Assembly (NCBI GenBank): GCA_945867255.1
Contig: CAMBHV010000115.1
Coordinates: forward strand, 1 to 5,516
Length of the DNA stretch: 5,516 nucleotides
Direction: 5' to 3'
Origin: an uncultured Clostridia bacterium
GTDB taxonomy: Bacteria; Bacillota; Clostridia; Oscillospirales; Ruminococcaceae
The notes under the pieces are model-generated. The model was not told the origin of the DNA, did not search any database, and worked only from the letters and a program-made list of their open reading frames with translations. Positions 1 through 5,516 of the stretch are shown in pieces. Positions within the stretch are counted from its first letter, which is position 1; every line of letters starts with the position of its first letter. A program made the position numbers and the translations under genes.

Positions 1-1206
1 TATGAAGAAATGCAGAATACGGATATTTTCACCGGCGTGAAGTTGATGGACTTTGATGCGGCGTTGGCACAAGGAAAAATTTGCTATATTGGGCAGGATG
101 TGATCGGCGCGCTTTATAAAGCAATCGAGGCGCGCGCTGTGCGCCCGGGCATCTGCAAAACGGCGGGGTTAAAGCTGGTGTATTCTCCGCTGAATGGTTC
201 TGGTAATGTTCCGGTGCGTCAGGTGCTGGCAGATATCGGAATCACGGACATCACGGTAGTGCCCGAACAGGAACATCCGGATGGAAATTTCCCCACTTGC
301 CCGTATCCTAACCCCGAAATCCGGGAAGCATTGGCGCTGGGCCTTGCACTGGCAGAAAAAACGGAAGCAGATTTGATGCTTGCAACGGACCCGGATGCCG
401 ACCGCGTGGGTATTGCCGTGCGTGCGGCGGATGGCAGCTACAAACTTCTTACGGGTAACGAAGTAGGTGTGCTGCTTTTGGATTATATCTGTGCTGGCCG
501 CATCCAGCAGGGTACGATGCCTGCGGCGCCAGTGGCGGTGAAAAGTATTGTATCCACTTGCCTTGCGGACGAAGTGGCGGCGCATTACGGTGTGGAGTGC
601 CGCAATGTGTTGACGGGGTTCAAATATATCGGTGAGCAAATCCATCTGCTGGAGGAAAAGGGCGAGGAAGAACGTTTTATCTTCGGTTTTGAAGAGAGTT
701 ATGGTTACCTTGCTGGCACTTATGTCCGTGATAAAGATGCCATTGTGGCCAGCATGCTGATCTGTGAGATGGCGGCATATTATCGCAGCATGGGAACCAG
801 CGTGTTGGAACAGCTGGAAAGTATTTACCGCCAGTACGGTCGTTGGCTGCATAAGGTGGATTCGTTTGCCTTTGAAGGCCTCTCCGGTATGGACACCATG
901 AAGGCTATCATGGCAAAGCTGCGCACGGAGGGCCTGCACGAGATTGCAGGCCGCAAGGTGGTAAAAGCGGCGGATTATCAGGCGCATGAGATCAGGGACA
1001 TAGCCACAGGCGATGTTCAACCCACAGGGCTGCCGGCCTCTAATGTACTTACGTACTGGTTGGATGACGGCGCTTCTGTCATTGTGCGGCCTTCGGGGAC
1101 GGAGCCAAAAATCAAAGTGTATTATTCCACCAAGGGTATCGATCTGGCTGCGGCTGAAGCTGCGCAGGTGCAGCTTGCAACGGCCATGGGCCCTCTGCTG
1201 AAATAA
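1..1206 (+). CDS. pgcA: Phosphoglucomutase/phosphomannomutase (alpha-D-phosphohexomutase), 5'-truncated by window edge
   Basis: This cytoplasmic enzyme interconverts hexose-6-phosphate and hexose-1-phosphate (glucose and/or mannose), feeding envelope polysaccharide, glycolipid and glycogen synthesis. The reading frame is open from base 1, and 401 residues are visible. Three of the four active-site loops are present, numbered from the first codon of the window. The metal-binding loop TDPDADRVG is at 129-137, with the Mg2+ ligands Asp130, Asp132 and Asp134. The sugar-binding loop FGFEESYG is at 228-235. The phosphate-binding loop RPSGTEPK is at 363-370, in the C-terminal domain. HPDGNFPTCPYPNPE at 92-106 is typical of the PgcA-like subgroup. 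The catalytic phosphoserine loop is not visible. Family members are usually about 560-580 residues, so roughly 170 residues and the start should lie before base 1; the ATG at base 10 is internal. A strong terminator follows the stop. Substrate preference (glucose versus mannose) and the symbol are family-level inferences. Confidence 0.93.
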   Translation, partial: YEEMQNTDIFTGVKLMDFDAALAQGKICYIGQDVIGALYKAIEARAVRPGICKTAGLKLVYSPLNGSGNVPVRQVLADIGITDITVVPEQEHPDGNFPTCPYPNPEIREALALGLALAEKTEADLMLATDPDADRVGIAVRAADGSYKLLTGNEVGVLLLDYICAGRIQQGTMPAAPVAVKSIVSTCLADEVAAHYGVECRNVLTGFKYIGEQIHLLEEKGEEERFIFGFEESYGYLAGTYVRDKDAIVASMLICEMAAYYRSMGTSVLEQLESIYRQYGRWLHKVDSFAFEGLSGMDTMKAIMAKLRTEGLHEIAGRKVVKAADYQAHEIRDIATGDVQPTGLPASNVLTYWLDDGASVIVRPSGTEPKIKVYYSTKGIDLAAAEAAQVQLATAMGPLLK

Positions 1207-1229
1207 GTGTGTACGGCTGGAAAAGGCTG

Positions 1230-1271
1230 AAAAACGCGGGCATCCTTTTTACAAGGGTGCCCGCGTTTTTT
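1230..1271. terminator. Bidirectional Rho-independent terminator between convergent genes
   Basis: A near-perfect hairpin pairs 1230-1247 with 1253-1270 around a 5-nt loop (1248-1252), with one T-G wobble at 1243/1257. The GC-rich core (CGCGGGC against GCCCGCG) is flanked by an A-run on the left and a T-run at 1266-1271. The T-run serves as the U-tract for the plus-strand mutase gene, which stops 23 bases before the hairpin. The complementary A-run gives a U-tract for the minus-strand symporter, which stops at 1377. The symporter mRNA would then carry a 3' tail of about 105-150 nt. No better minus-strand terminator is visible in 1272-1376. Confidence 0.9.
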
Positions 1272-1376
1272 GCTCGAGAAACGCTATATAAAGATGTGCC
1301 CAACGAAAGCCAGGCCGAAGAGGGTCTTTCAGCACCGAAATTGATTGCCGAAAAAAAGAAGCATTGCACAGCCAGG

Positions 1377-2771
1377 TTATCGCTGAGAAATAACGGGCAC
1401 TGGGGTATCATCGGTTTCATCCAAGGCCTGTGGGGTGGCAAGATAATGTTTTGTCTCCTTTGCCACAACCCCTGAAAGCAAAATTACGGCCACAAGGTTC
1501 GGCACAGCCATCAAGGCGTTTAAAATATCGGCCAAATCCCAAACGATCTGAAGGCTCAACACAGGTGCCACTACTAGCACAAGGCAGAAGATAAGGCGAT
1601 AGGGGCCAAGGGCTTTCTTGCCCCACAAGTATTCCGCGCCGCGCTCGCCATAATAAGACCACCCCAGAATGGTAGAATATGCAAACGTTACAATGCCCAC
1701 TACCAAAATAAACGGCCCTACTATGGGAATTTGCTCAAATGCCATGTTGGTAAGTACCCCACCGTCTGTCACGCCGGACATGTCTATTGAAGGGTTTTTC
1801 ATGATGCTGGATACCAGCACAAGCCCTGTCATCAGACATACTACCACGGTGTCCCAGAAAGTGCCGGTGGCACTGACCAAGGCCTGCCGCACAGGGTTTT
1901 TTGTCTGTGCGGCGGCGGCTACAATGGGGGCAGATCCCATACCACTTTCATTGGAGAACAACCCGCGTGCCACGCCGTAACGGGCGGCTGTCATAATGCC
2001 ACTGCCTACAAGGCCGCCTGCCGCGGCACCGGGGGTGAAAGCCAACGTGCAGATAGTGCGTACAGCAGGCCACAAATAATCATAGTTGATGCAGAGGATA
2101 TAGGTGCAGCCCAGCACGTAGAACAATGCCATGAAAGGCACCAGCTTTTCACATACACGTGCAATCCATTTGACACCACCGAAAATTACCACAGCGGTAA
2201 GAGCGCTGCATACAAGCCCCACGAAAAGCGGTGCAATGTGAAAATTTCCGTCCAGCACCGTAGAAATAGCATTTACCTGCACACCACATCCGATGCCAAA
2301 TGTAGCCAGCGCGGTAAACAGAGCAAATGCACGGGCCAGTCTTTTCATGCCGAGCCCGCGTTCCAATGCGTACATGGCGCCGCCAAGTACACGCCCGTCT
2401 TCTGTTTTTACACGGTATTTCACTGCAATCAATGATTCGGCATATTTTGTGGCGATGCCAAGTACGCCTGTCAACCAGCACCATAGCACGGCCCCTGGCC
2501 CACCCAGGGCTACTGCCGTTCCAACTCCAACGATGTTTCCCGTACCAATGGTGGATGCAAGGGCTGTAGTGAGTGCACCAAACTGACTGATATCTCCATC
2601 GGCGCCGTTGTCCTTTGCCACAGAAAGACGAATGCCGAGGAATGTTTTGCGCTGGATAAAGCCTGTGCGTGCCGTCATGAAGAGATGTGCGCCGTATAGC
2701 AACACGATCATTGGCATGCCCCAGATCAGGCCATCCACGCTTTTGACGAACCCTTCGATAGTTTCCAGCAT
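1377..2771 (-). CDS. AGCS-family sodium:alanine/glycine symporter
   Basis: A polytopic inner-membrane transporter that takes up alanine and/or glycine together with Na+ (or possibly H+). The 464-residue length matches the family (about 450-490). Family marks in order are: FGALTTALASTIGTGNIVGV around 64-83, GGPGAVLWCW at 90-99 (the classical sodium:alanine symporter signature region), RGLFSNESGMGSAP at 269-282, and WSYYGERGAEYLWG at 371-384. About ten or eleven hydrophobic segments can be read, including those near 16-33, 93-116, 150-170, 182-200, 211-228, 306-323, 350-369, 391-412 and 420-437. The tail (438-464) is polar. The start is supported by an AAGAGG Shine-Dalgarno (complement of 2778-2783), 6 nt from the ATG. 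The gene lies 65 bp downstream of the GH25 lysozyme on the same strand, with no clear promoter of its own in the gap, so read-through is plausible. Exact substrate and coupling ion are not readable from sequence; D-alanine transport is also known in the family. Confidence 0.95.
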   Translation of the reverse strand: MLETIEGFVKSVDGLIWGMPMIVLLYGAHLFMTARTGFIQRKTFLGIRLSVAKDNGADGDISQFGALTTALASTIGTGNIVGVGTAVALGGPGAVLWCWLTGVLGIATKYAESLIAVKYRVKTEDGRVLGGAMYALERGLGMKRLARAFALFTALATFGIGCGVQVNAISTVLDGNFHIAPLFVGLVCSALTAVVIFGGVKWIARVCEKLVPFMALFYVLGCTYILCINYDYLWPAVRTICTLAFTPGAAAGGLVGSGIMTAARYGVARGLFSNESGMGSAPIVAAAAQTKNPVRQALVSATGTFWDTVVVCLMTGLVLVSSIMKNPSIDMSGVTDGGVLTNMAFEQIPIVGPFILVVGIVTFAYSTILGWSYYGERGAEYLWGKKALGPYRLIFCLVLVVAPVLSLQIVWDLADILNALMAVPNLVAVILLSGVVAKETKHYLATPQALDETDDTPVPVISQR

Positions 2772-2786
2772 AATACCCCTCTTCCC

Positions 2787-2816
2787 GCCCGTGCCATTAC
2801 GGGCATATTTTCTTTT
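2787..2816 (+). terminator. Small hairpin with T-rich tail in the symporter leader (possible antisense terminator)
   Basis: GCCCGT at 2787-2792 pairs perfectly with ACGGGC at 2799-2804 around a 6-nt loop, and a T-rich run follows at about 2806-2818. This has the shape of a weak intrinsic terminator on the plus strand, where no gene needs one. On the minus strand the same stem sits 16 nt before the symporter start codon and has no U-tract after it, so it would be a leader hairpin just upstream of the Shine-Dalgarno rather than a terminator for the lysozyme gene. The stem is short, so chance is possible. Confidence 0.35.
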
Positions 2817-2836
2817 TTATGTAAGCGCGGCGGTTT

Positions 2837-3568
2837 TTATGTTCCAAAGGCTTCAAATTGTGCCAATGTGCCGAAGAAAACATTTCGATCCACAAAATTT
2901 TCCGGGCCGGAAAAACCAGAAAGCAAGCCTCTGTCTGTATATTGCCAGAACATCCATTGCGGATCATTTTTGCCTGGCGGGCCATATACACTGCGTAGCC
3001 AAAGAGGGTATTCTTCAAACCTGTTACAGATATATTGGCGCCAGGCGCGCGCAGTGGTATATAAAATGGGTTTGCAGCCGTAATGATCTTCCAGCATTTG
3101 CAGCAGAACATCGAGTTCTTCTTGTGCGGCGTTTGCAGGCTGAGAAAAGAGATAGTATCTGCCATAATACTCAATGTCTACCACAGGCGGCAGCATGCCG
3201 GGGGCGTTCGGCACAGCCGCAATGAAATTTTCGGCTTGCGTTTTGCCGGACGAATCATAGCTGAAAAAATGATAAGCGCCTACCCGAAGCCCGGCGGCCT
3301 GGGCACCGGAGAAATTTTCGGAAAAGTATGGGTCTGTGTATCCGCTGCCTTCGGTAGCCTTTATGAAGGCAAAAGAGATGTCTTGTGAAGCAATGGTAAG
3401 CCAGTCGATTTTGCCCTGATATTCACTGACATCGATTCCTTGAACAGGGTATTGCATTGCGGCGTCGTGGTTTGGGCGATAGAACTTGTATGCGCACAAA
3501 GCGCCGATGCCGGCCAGTGCGACGCACAACCCGGCTGCGGCCAGCACGGCCCATGCCTTGCGATGCAT
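2837..3568 (-). CDS. GH25 family lysozyme (N-acetylmuramidase) with N-terminal membrane anchor or signal peptide
   Basis: This enzyme should hydrolyse the beta-1,4 bond between N-acetylmuramic acid and N-acetylglucosamine in peptidoglycan, outside the membrane. The 243-residue protein begins with a basic start (MHRK) and a hydrophobic stretch at about 5-28, a signal peptide or anchor; neither cysteine there has a lipobox before it. The GH25 domain spans about 43-240. It contains GIDVSEYQG (Asp46), FAFIKATEG at 67-74, AYHFF at 98-102, the catalytic pair in VVDIEYYG (Asp131 and Glu133), LYTTARAW at 169-176, LWLRSVYG at 189-196, and FWQYTDRG at 207-214. No cell-wall-binding repeats follow, so this is a minimal catalytic form. 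The frame is open a further 20 codons upstream, but the start at 3568 is preferred: it follows an AGGGGG site, places the basic residues before the hydrophobic segment, and lies downstream of a good promoter. The gene diverges from ruvC. Cell-wall remodelling is more likely than prophage lysis, because no phage genes are nearby. Confidence 0.93.
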   Translation of the reverse strand: MHRKAWAVLAAAGLCVALAGIGALCAYKFYRPNHDAAMQYPVQGIDVSEYQGKIDWLTIASQDISFAFIKATEGSGYTDPYFSENFSGAQAAGLRVGAYHFFSYDSSGKTQAENFIAAVPNAPGMLPPVVDIEYYGRYYLFSQPANAAQEELDVLLQMLEDHYGCKPILYTTARAWRQYICNRFEEYPLWLRSVYGPPGKNDPQWMFWQYTDRGLLSGFSGPENFVDRNVFFGTLAQFEAFGT

Positions 3569-3576
3569 ACTTTCAT

Positions 3577-3582
3577 CCCCCT
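3577..3582 (-). promoter_or_regulatory. Ribosome binding site of the GH25 gene (decides the start)
   Basis: The minus strand reads AGGGGG, 8 nt before the ATG at 3568. No comparable site precedes the in-frame ATG at 3628, and that ATG lies upstream of the predicted transcription start. The longer 263-residue reading is therefore unlikely. Confidence 0.75.
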
Positions 3583-3601
3583 GTGTCAGAGATTTTGAAC
3601 C

Positions 3602-3630
3602 AGTATAGCACAGCGGCACTGCGAACACAA
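3602..3630 (-). promoter_or_regulatory. Sigma-A-type promoter for the GH25 gene (extended -10)
   Basis: On the minus strand the -35 is TTGTGT (complement of 3625-3630), followed by a 17-bp spacer. The -10 is TATACT (complement of 3602-3607), preceded by TGC, which makes it an extended -10. The predicted start is near 3595, giving a leader of about 27 nt with the AGGGGG site inside it. The -35 matches the consensus at 3 of 6 positions and the -10 at 5 of 6. It mirrors the ruvC promoter. Confidence 0.7.
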
Positions 3631-3655
3631 TAAAGCCTGCCTGTACGCGCGAAAA

Positions 3656-3684
3656 TTGTATTGTATAGGAAAATGTGCTATACT
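3656..3684 (+). promoter_or_regulatory. Sigma-A-type promoter for ruvCAB (extended -10)
   Basis: A TTGTAT -35 at 3656-3661, a 17-bp spacer and a TATACT -10 at 3679-3684 with TGC immediately before it form a good extended -10 promoter. The expected start is near 3691, leaving a leader of about 36 nt before ruvC. No complete LexA operator (CGAAC-N4-GTTCG type) overlaps it, so SOS control is not shown by the sequence. Confidence 0.75.
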
Positions 3685-3711
3685 ATATTAGTTTATGCAG
3701 CATGTGCGGCA

Positions 3712-3719
3712 AAAGGAGG
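3712..3719 (+). promoter_or_regulatory. Ribosome binding site of ruvC (decides the start)
   Basis: AAAGGAGG lies 7 nt before the ATG at 3727. It fixes the RuvC start at MRILGVDPG and rules out the in-frame ATG at 3661, which overlaps the -35 to -10 spacer of the promoter and would add 22 non-family residues. Confidence 0.9.
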
Positions 3720-3726
3720 CGGACTA

Positions 3727-4248
3727 ATGCGTATACTGGGGGTGGACCCGGGCTATGCCATCGTGGGGTTTGGTGCGCTGGAATATGAGCGGGGGACGTT
3801 TCGTCCCATGCAATACGGTGCTATCACGACGCAGGCCCATACGCAGTTTGCCGCACGGCTGGAAGAAATCTATCAGGATATGACACAACTTTTATGCAGC
3901 CTTTCGCCGGATGCTGTAGCCATGGAACAGCTGTATTTTCAGCATAATCAGACAACGGCCATAGCAGTGGCGCAGGCACGTGGCGTGTTGCTTCTGTGCG
4001 CGCAACTTGCGCACATACCAGTGTTTGAGTACACGCCCATGCAGGTGAAACAAAGCGTCACGGGATATGGAAAGGCAACGAAAAAGCAGGTGCAGGAAAT
4101 GACGCGAACCCTGCTGGGAATGCAGGCCGTTCCAAAACCGGATGATGCTGCGGATGCTCTGGCACTGGCTGTATGCCACGGCTATAGCGTGCATTCGCTC
4201 CAATACGGCCTGACACGTACGCGCCGTCAACAGCTGGGCTATGATTAA
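3727..4248 (+). CDS. ruvC: Crossover junction endodeoxyribonuclease RuvC
   Basis: RuvC is a dimeric Mg2+-dependent nuclease that resolves Holliday junctions by paired symmetric nicks, working with RuvAB on recombination intermediates in the cytoplasm. The 173-residue product matches the family length (about 160-175). All four acidic catalytic residues are present by eye alignment with E. coli RuvC (Asp7, Glu66, Asp138, Asp141): Asp7 in GVDPG, Glu67 in AMEQLYF, and Asp140 and Asp143 in DDAADALA. The QVKQSVTGYGKATKKQVQ stretch at 106-123 is the conserved basic DNA-contacting region. The start is set by a strong AGGAGG site. It is the first gene of a ruvC-ruvA-ruvB unit and lies 59 bp before ruvA. 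RuvC rather than RecU as the partner of RuvAB argues for Clostridia over Bacilli. Confidence 0.98.
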   Translation: MRILGVDPGYAIVGFGALEYERGTFRPMQYGAITTQAHTQFAARLEEIYQDMTQLLCSLSPDAVAMEQLYFQHNQTTAIAVAQARGVLLLCAQLAHIPVFEYTPMQVKQSVTGYGKATKKQVQEMTRTLLGMQAVPKPDDAADALALAVCHGYSVHSLQYGLTRTRRQQLGYD

Positions 4249-4297
4249 GCATAGCAGGCTGCAAGGGATAATATGAACGCGGCGCTGTAGTAAAAAT

Positions 4298-4302
4298 GGA
4301 GG
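4298..4302 (+). promoter_or_regulatory. Ribosome binding site of ruvA (decides the start)
   Basis: GGAGG lies 5 nt before the ATG at 4308. The in-frame ATG at 4296 overlaps this site itself and has no Shine-Dalgarno of its own. RuvA proteins begin MI-x-x-(L/I)-x-G, which matches MIYSLRG from 4308. Confidence 0.88.
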
Positions 4303-4307
4303 CAGAC

Positions 4308-4910
4308 ATGATCTACAGTTTGCGTGGAACCTTACTGGAAAAAACAGCAGATATGGCGGTGGTGGAATGCGCAGGGGTTGGCTTTTGTGCGTCCATCCCA
4401 TCCTCTACAGCCGGCGCGCTGCCTGCAGTGGGGCAGGAGTGTACACTGTATACGCATATGAACGTCACGGAAAACGATGTCTCGTTGTTCGGTTTTGCAG
4501 ACAAAGAAAGTCAGGCAATGTTCCGGCTGCTTACTGCGGTGTCCGGCGTAGGGCCGAAGGTGGGGCTGGCCATCCTCAGCGTGCTCAGCCCTGCCCGCGT
4601 GGTGCTGGCCGTGCAGGCGGGTGACCACAAGGCCTTTACCGCAGCAAACGGCGTGGGGCCAAAGCTGGGCCAGCGCATTGTGCTGGAATTGAAGGATAAA
4701 GTGGGCAAAGGTGTTGCCGGTGGGGTTTCTGCGGCCGATCTTGCTTCGCCGGTGACGCCGGCCGGTGCGGCAGCGCAGGCCCAAGCTGCACTGGTGGGGC
4801 TTGGATATACGGCATCTGAGGCAGCTGTGGCCCTGGCGGGGCTGGACCCGGCATTGCCTGTGCAGGAAATGATTCGCCTTGCATTGCAGGGCATTGGCAG
4901 AAGGAGGTAA
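4308..4910 (+). CDS. ruvA: Holliday junction branch migration protein RuvA
   Basis: RuvA tetramers bind the four-way junction, hold it open in a square-planar form and load RuvB motors on opposite arms. The product is 200 residues (E. coli RuvA is 203). Domain I (about 1-63) is the OB fold beginning MIYSLRGTLLEK and ending VSLFGF. Domain II (about 64-140) carries two helix-hairpin-helix motifs, AVSGVGPKVGLAIL at 77-90 and NGVGPKLGQRIVLELKDK at 114-131. An Ala/Gly/Pro-rich linker (about 134-158) leads to domain III (about 158-200), the RuvB-binding three-helix region with ALVGLGYTASEA. The acidic pin region reads TEND at 54-57; the position of E. coli Asp56 appears to be Asn, with Asp next to it. 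The final Arg codons overlap the ruvB Shine-Dalgarno, which suggests translational coupling. The ruvA stop is 3 bp from the ruvB start. Confidence 0.98.
   Translation: MIYSLRGTLLEKTADMAVVECAGVGFCASIPSSTAGALPAVGQECTLYTHMNVTENDVSLFGFADKESQAMFRLLTAVSGVGPKVGLAILSVLSPARVVLAVQAGDHKAFTAANGVGPKLGQRIVLELKDKVGKGVAGGVSAADLASPVTPAGAAAQAQAALVGLGYTASEAAVALAGLDPALPVQEMIRLALQGIGRRR
4901..4907 (+). promoter_or_regulatory. Ribosome binding site of ruvB, inside the end of ruvA
   Basis: AAGGAGG directly abuts the ruvA stop codon and lies 6 nt before the ruvB ATG at 4914. The AGG-AGG bases also encode the last two arginines of RuvA. This arrangement favours coupled translation of the two subunits. Confidence 0.92.
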
Positions 4911-4913
4911 GCC

Positions 4914-5516
4914 ATGGCGCTGGAAACTGTGGACGTAAACACATCCGCACGCCTTGTAAGCCCGGAACCTAGGGAAGAAGATTTTGACGTTGAGGCAACG
5001 CTGCGGCCGAAAACTTTGGAAGAGTACATTGGGCAGGATAAAGCCAAGGAAAACCTGCGCGTTTATTTAAAAGCTGCCCAGTTGCGCGGCGAGCCGCTGG
5101 ACCACTTGCTACTGTACGGCCCGCCGGGCCTTGGCAAAACCACGATGGCATGTATCGTAGCGCATGAGATGGGCGTGCAGATTCGCATCACTTCCGGCCC
5201 GGCCATAGAAAAGCCGGGAGACCTTGCTGCACTGCTGACGAATCTGCAGGAGGGTGATGTGCTGTTCATTGATGAGATTCATCGCCTTTCACGCCAGGTG
5301 GAGGAAGTACTGTATCCCGCGCTTGAGGACTATGCGCTGGATATCATGATCGGCAAGGGCCCTTCGGCGCAAAGTATCCGCATCAATTTGCCCCGCTTTA
5401 CGCTGGTAGGTGCTACCACGCGTGCAGGGCAGATCACCAGCCCCTTGCGTGACCGTTTTGGTGTATTGCTGAAGCTGGAACTGTATACTCCGGACGAACT
5501 GGCGAAAATCGTTACG
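4914..5516 (+). CDS. ruvB: Holliday junction branch migration ATPase RuvB, 3'-truncated by window edge
   Basis: RuvB is an AAA+ hexameric DNA motor that drives branch migration on RuvA-bound Holliday junctions. The first 201 residues are visible and the frame is still open at the last base. Family proteins are about 330-350 residues, so the rest of the lid domain and the C-terminal winged helix lie beyond the window. Visible motifs are: LRPKTLEEYIGQDKAKENL at 30-48 (the RuvB N-terminal box), Walker A GPPGLGKTT at 69-77, Walker B LFIDEIHR at 117-124, the sensor 1 region GATTRAG at 167-173, and SPLRDRFG at 176-183, which contains the arginine finger. The start is fixed by the overlapping AAGGAGG site and by family length before the RuvB box. 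Nothing is odd in the visible part. Confidence 0.98.
   Translation, partial: MALETVDVNTSARLVSPEPREEDFDVEATLRPKTLEEYIGQDKAKENLRVYLKAAQLRGEPLDHLLLYGPPGLGKTTMACIVAHEMGVQIRITSGPAIEKPGDLAALLTNLQEGDVLFIDEIHRLSRQVEEVLYPALEDYALDIMIGKGPSAQSIRINLPRFTLVGATTRAGQITSPLRDRFGVLLKLELYTPDELAKIVT

Larger units (their letters stand above)
3602..3684. repeat. 11-bp perfect inverted repeat formed by the two divergent -10 regions
   Basis: AGTATAGCACA at 3602-3612 is the exact reverse complement of TGTGCTATACT at 3674-3684, with 61 bp between the arms. Each arm is the extended -10 element of one of the two divergent promoters. The -35 elements (3625-3630 and 3656-3661) are symmetric about the same centre, near 3643. 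The repeat may simply reflect two similar promoters, or it may be selected for co-regulation. Confidence 0.7.

Noticed and set aside
169..1020. A 283-codon open frame on the minus strand inside the mutase gene
   Set aside because: It lies wholly opposite a clearly conserved coding region. Its translation is rich in His, Arg and Cys, has no recognisable motifs, and no ribosome binding site or promoter was seen.
1272..1376. A second minus-strand terminator or small RNA between the symporter stop and the main hairpin
   Set aside because: There is an A-run at 1351-1357 (a U-run on the minus strand), but no adjacent stable stem. GAAAG/CTTTC near 1306-1330 pairs over only 5 bp. No promoter or conserved gene was seen.
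2608..3225. A 205-codon plus-strand open frame spanning the symporter start, the gap and the lysozyme end
   Set aside because: It is antisense to two well-supported genes and crosses their boundary. The product has no domain-like features, and a terminator-like hairpin lies within it.
3569..3628. A longer lysozyme starting at 3628
   Set aside because: The extra 20 residues have no signal-peptide character and no ribosome binding site, and they would begin upstream of the predicted transcription start.
3622..3635. Possible LexA (SOS) operator near the ruvC promoter
   Set aside because: Only a left half-site, CGAACA, is present. The matching right half (GTTCG) is missing at the required spacing, so SOS control cannot be claimed.
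4511..5047. A 178-codon minus-strand open frame opposite ruvA and ruvB
   Set aside because: Its Ser/Ala/Pro-rich composition is what antisense reading of GC-rich codons gives. It spans the ruvA-ruvB junction and has no family features.

Overview
The window looks like an ordinary stretch of core chromosome from a low-to-moderate GC Firmicute, most likely a member of the Clostridia. Three things point that way: strong AGGAGG-type Shine-Dalgarno sites, sigma-A-like promoters, and a RuvC resolvase placed directly before ruvAB (Bacilli normally use RecU instead). A gut Oscillospiraceae/Ruminococcaceae-type organism would fit the GC-rich codon use, but the sequence alone does not settle genus or species. 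I see no mobile element, CRISPR array, tRNA, rRNA, phage gene or sign of recent transfer.

Layout: (1) Bases 1-1206, plus strand, hold the C-terminal two thirds or so of an alpha-D-phosphohexomutase (PgcA-like phosphoglucomutase/phosphomannomutase). The start and the catalytic serine lie outside the window. (2) A strong hairpin at 1230-1271 sits between two convergent genes and has the U-tract on both strands, so it probably terminates both. (3) Bases 1377-2771, minus strand, encode a complete AGCS-family sodium:alanine/glycine symporter. (4) Bases 2837-3568, minus strand, encode a membrane-anchored or secreted GH25 lysozyme (N-acetylmuramidase). It lies 65 bp upstream of the symporter in the same direction. 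(5) Bases 3569-3726 are a divergent control region with one sigma-A-type promoter firing each way. The two extended -10 elements are an exact 11-bp inverted repeat. (6) Bases 3727-5516, plus strand, hold ruvC, ruvA and the first 201 codons of ruvB, the Holliday-junction branch migration and resolution genes.

How the genes work together: RuvA binds the four-way junction, RuvB hexamers pump DNA through it and RuvC cuts it, so ruvCAB is one functional unit for recombinational repair. The lysozyme and the symporter may share a transcript, but they have no established joint function. The mutase supplies hexose-1-phosphates for cell-envelope sugars and glycogen, and is a separate unit ending at the shared terminator. 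No gap longer than 300 bases lacks a gene.

I found no evidence of an undescribed system. The most interesting points are regulatory: the mirror-image divergent promoters, a small hairpin with a T-rich tail in the symporter leader, and a possible shift in the RuvA acidic pin.
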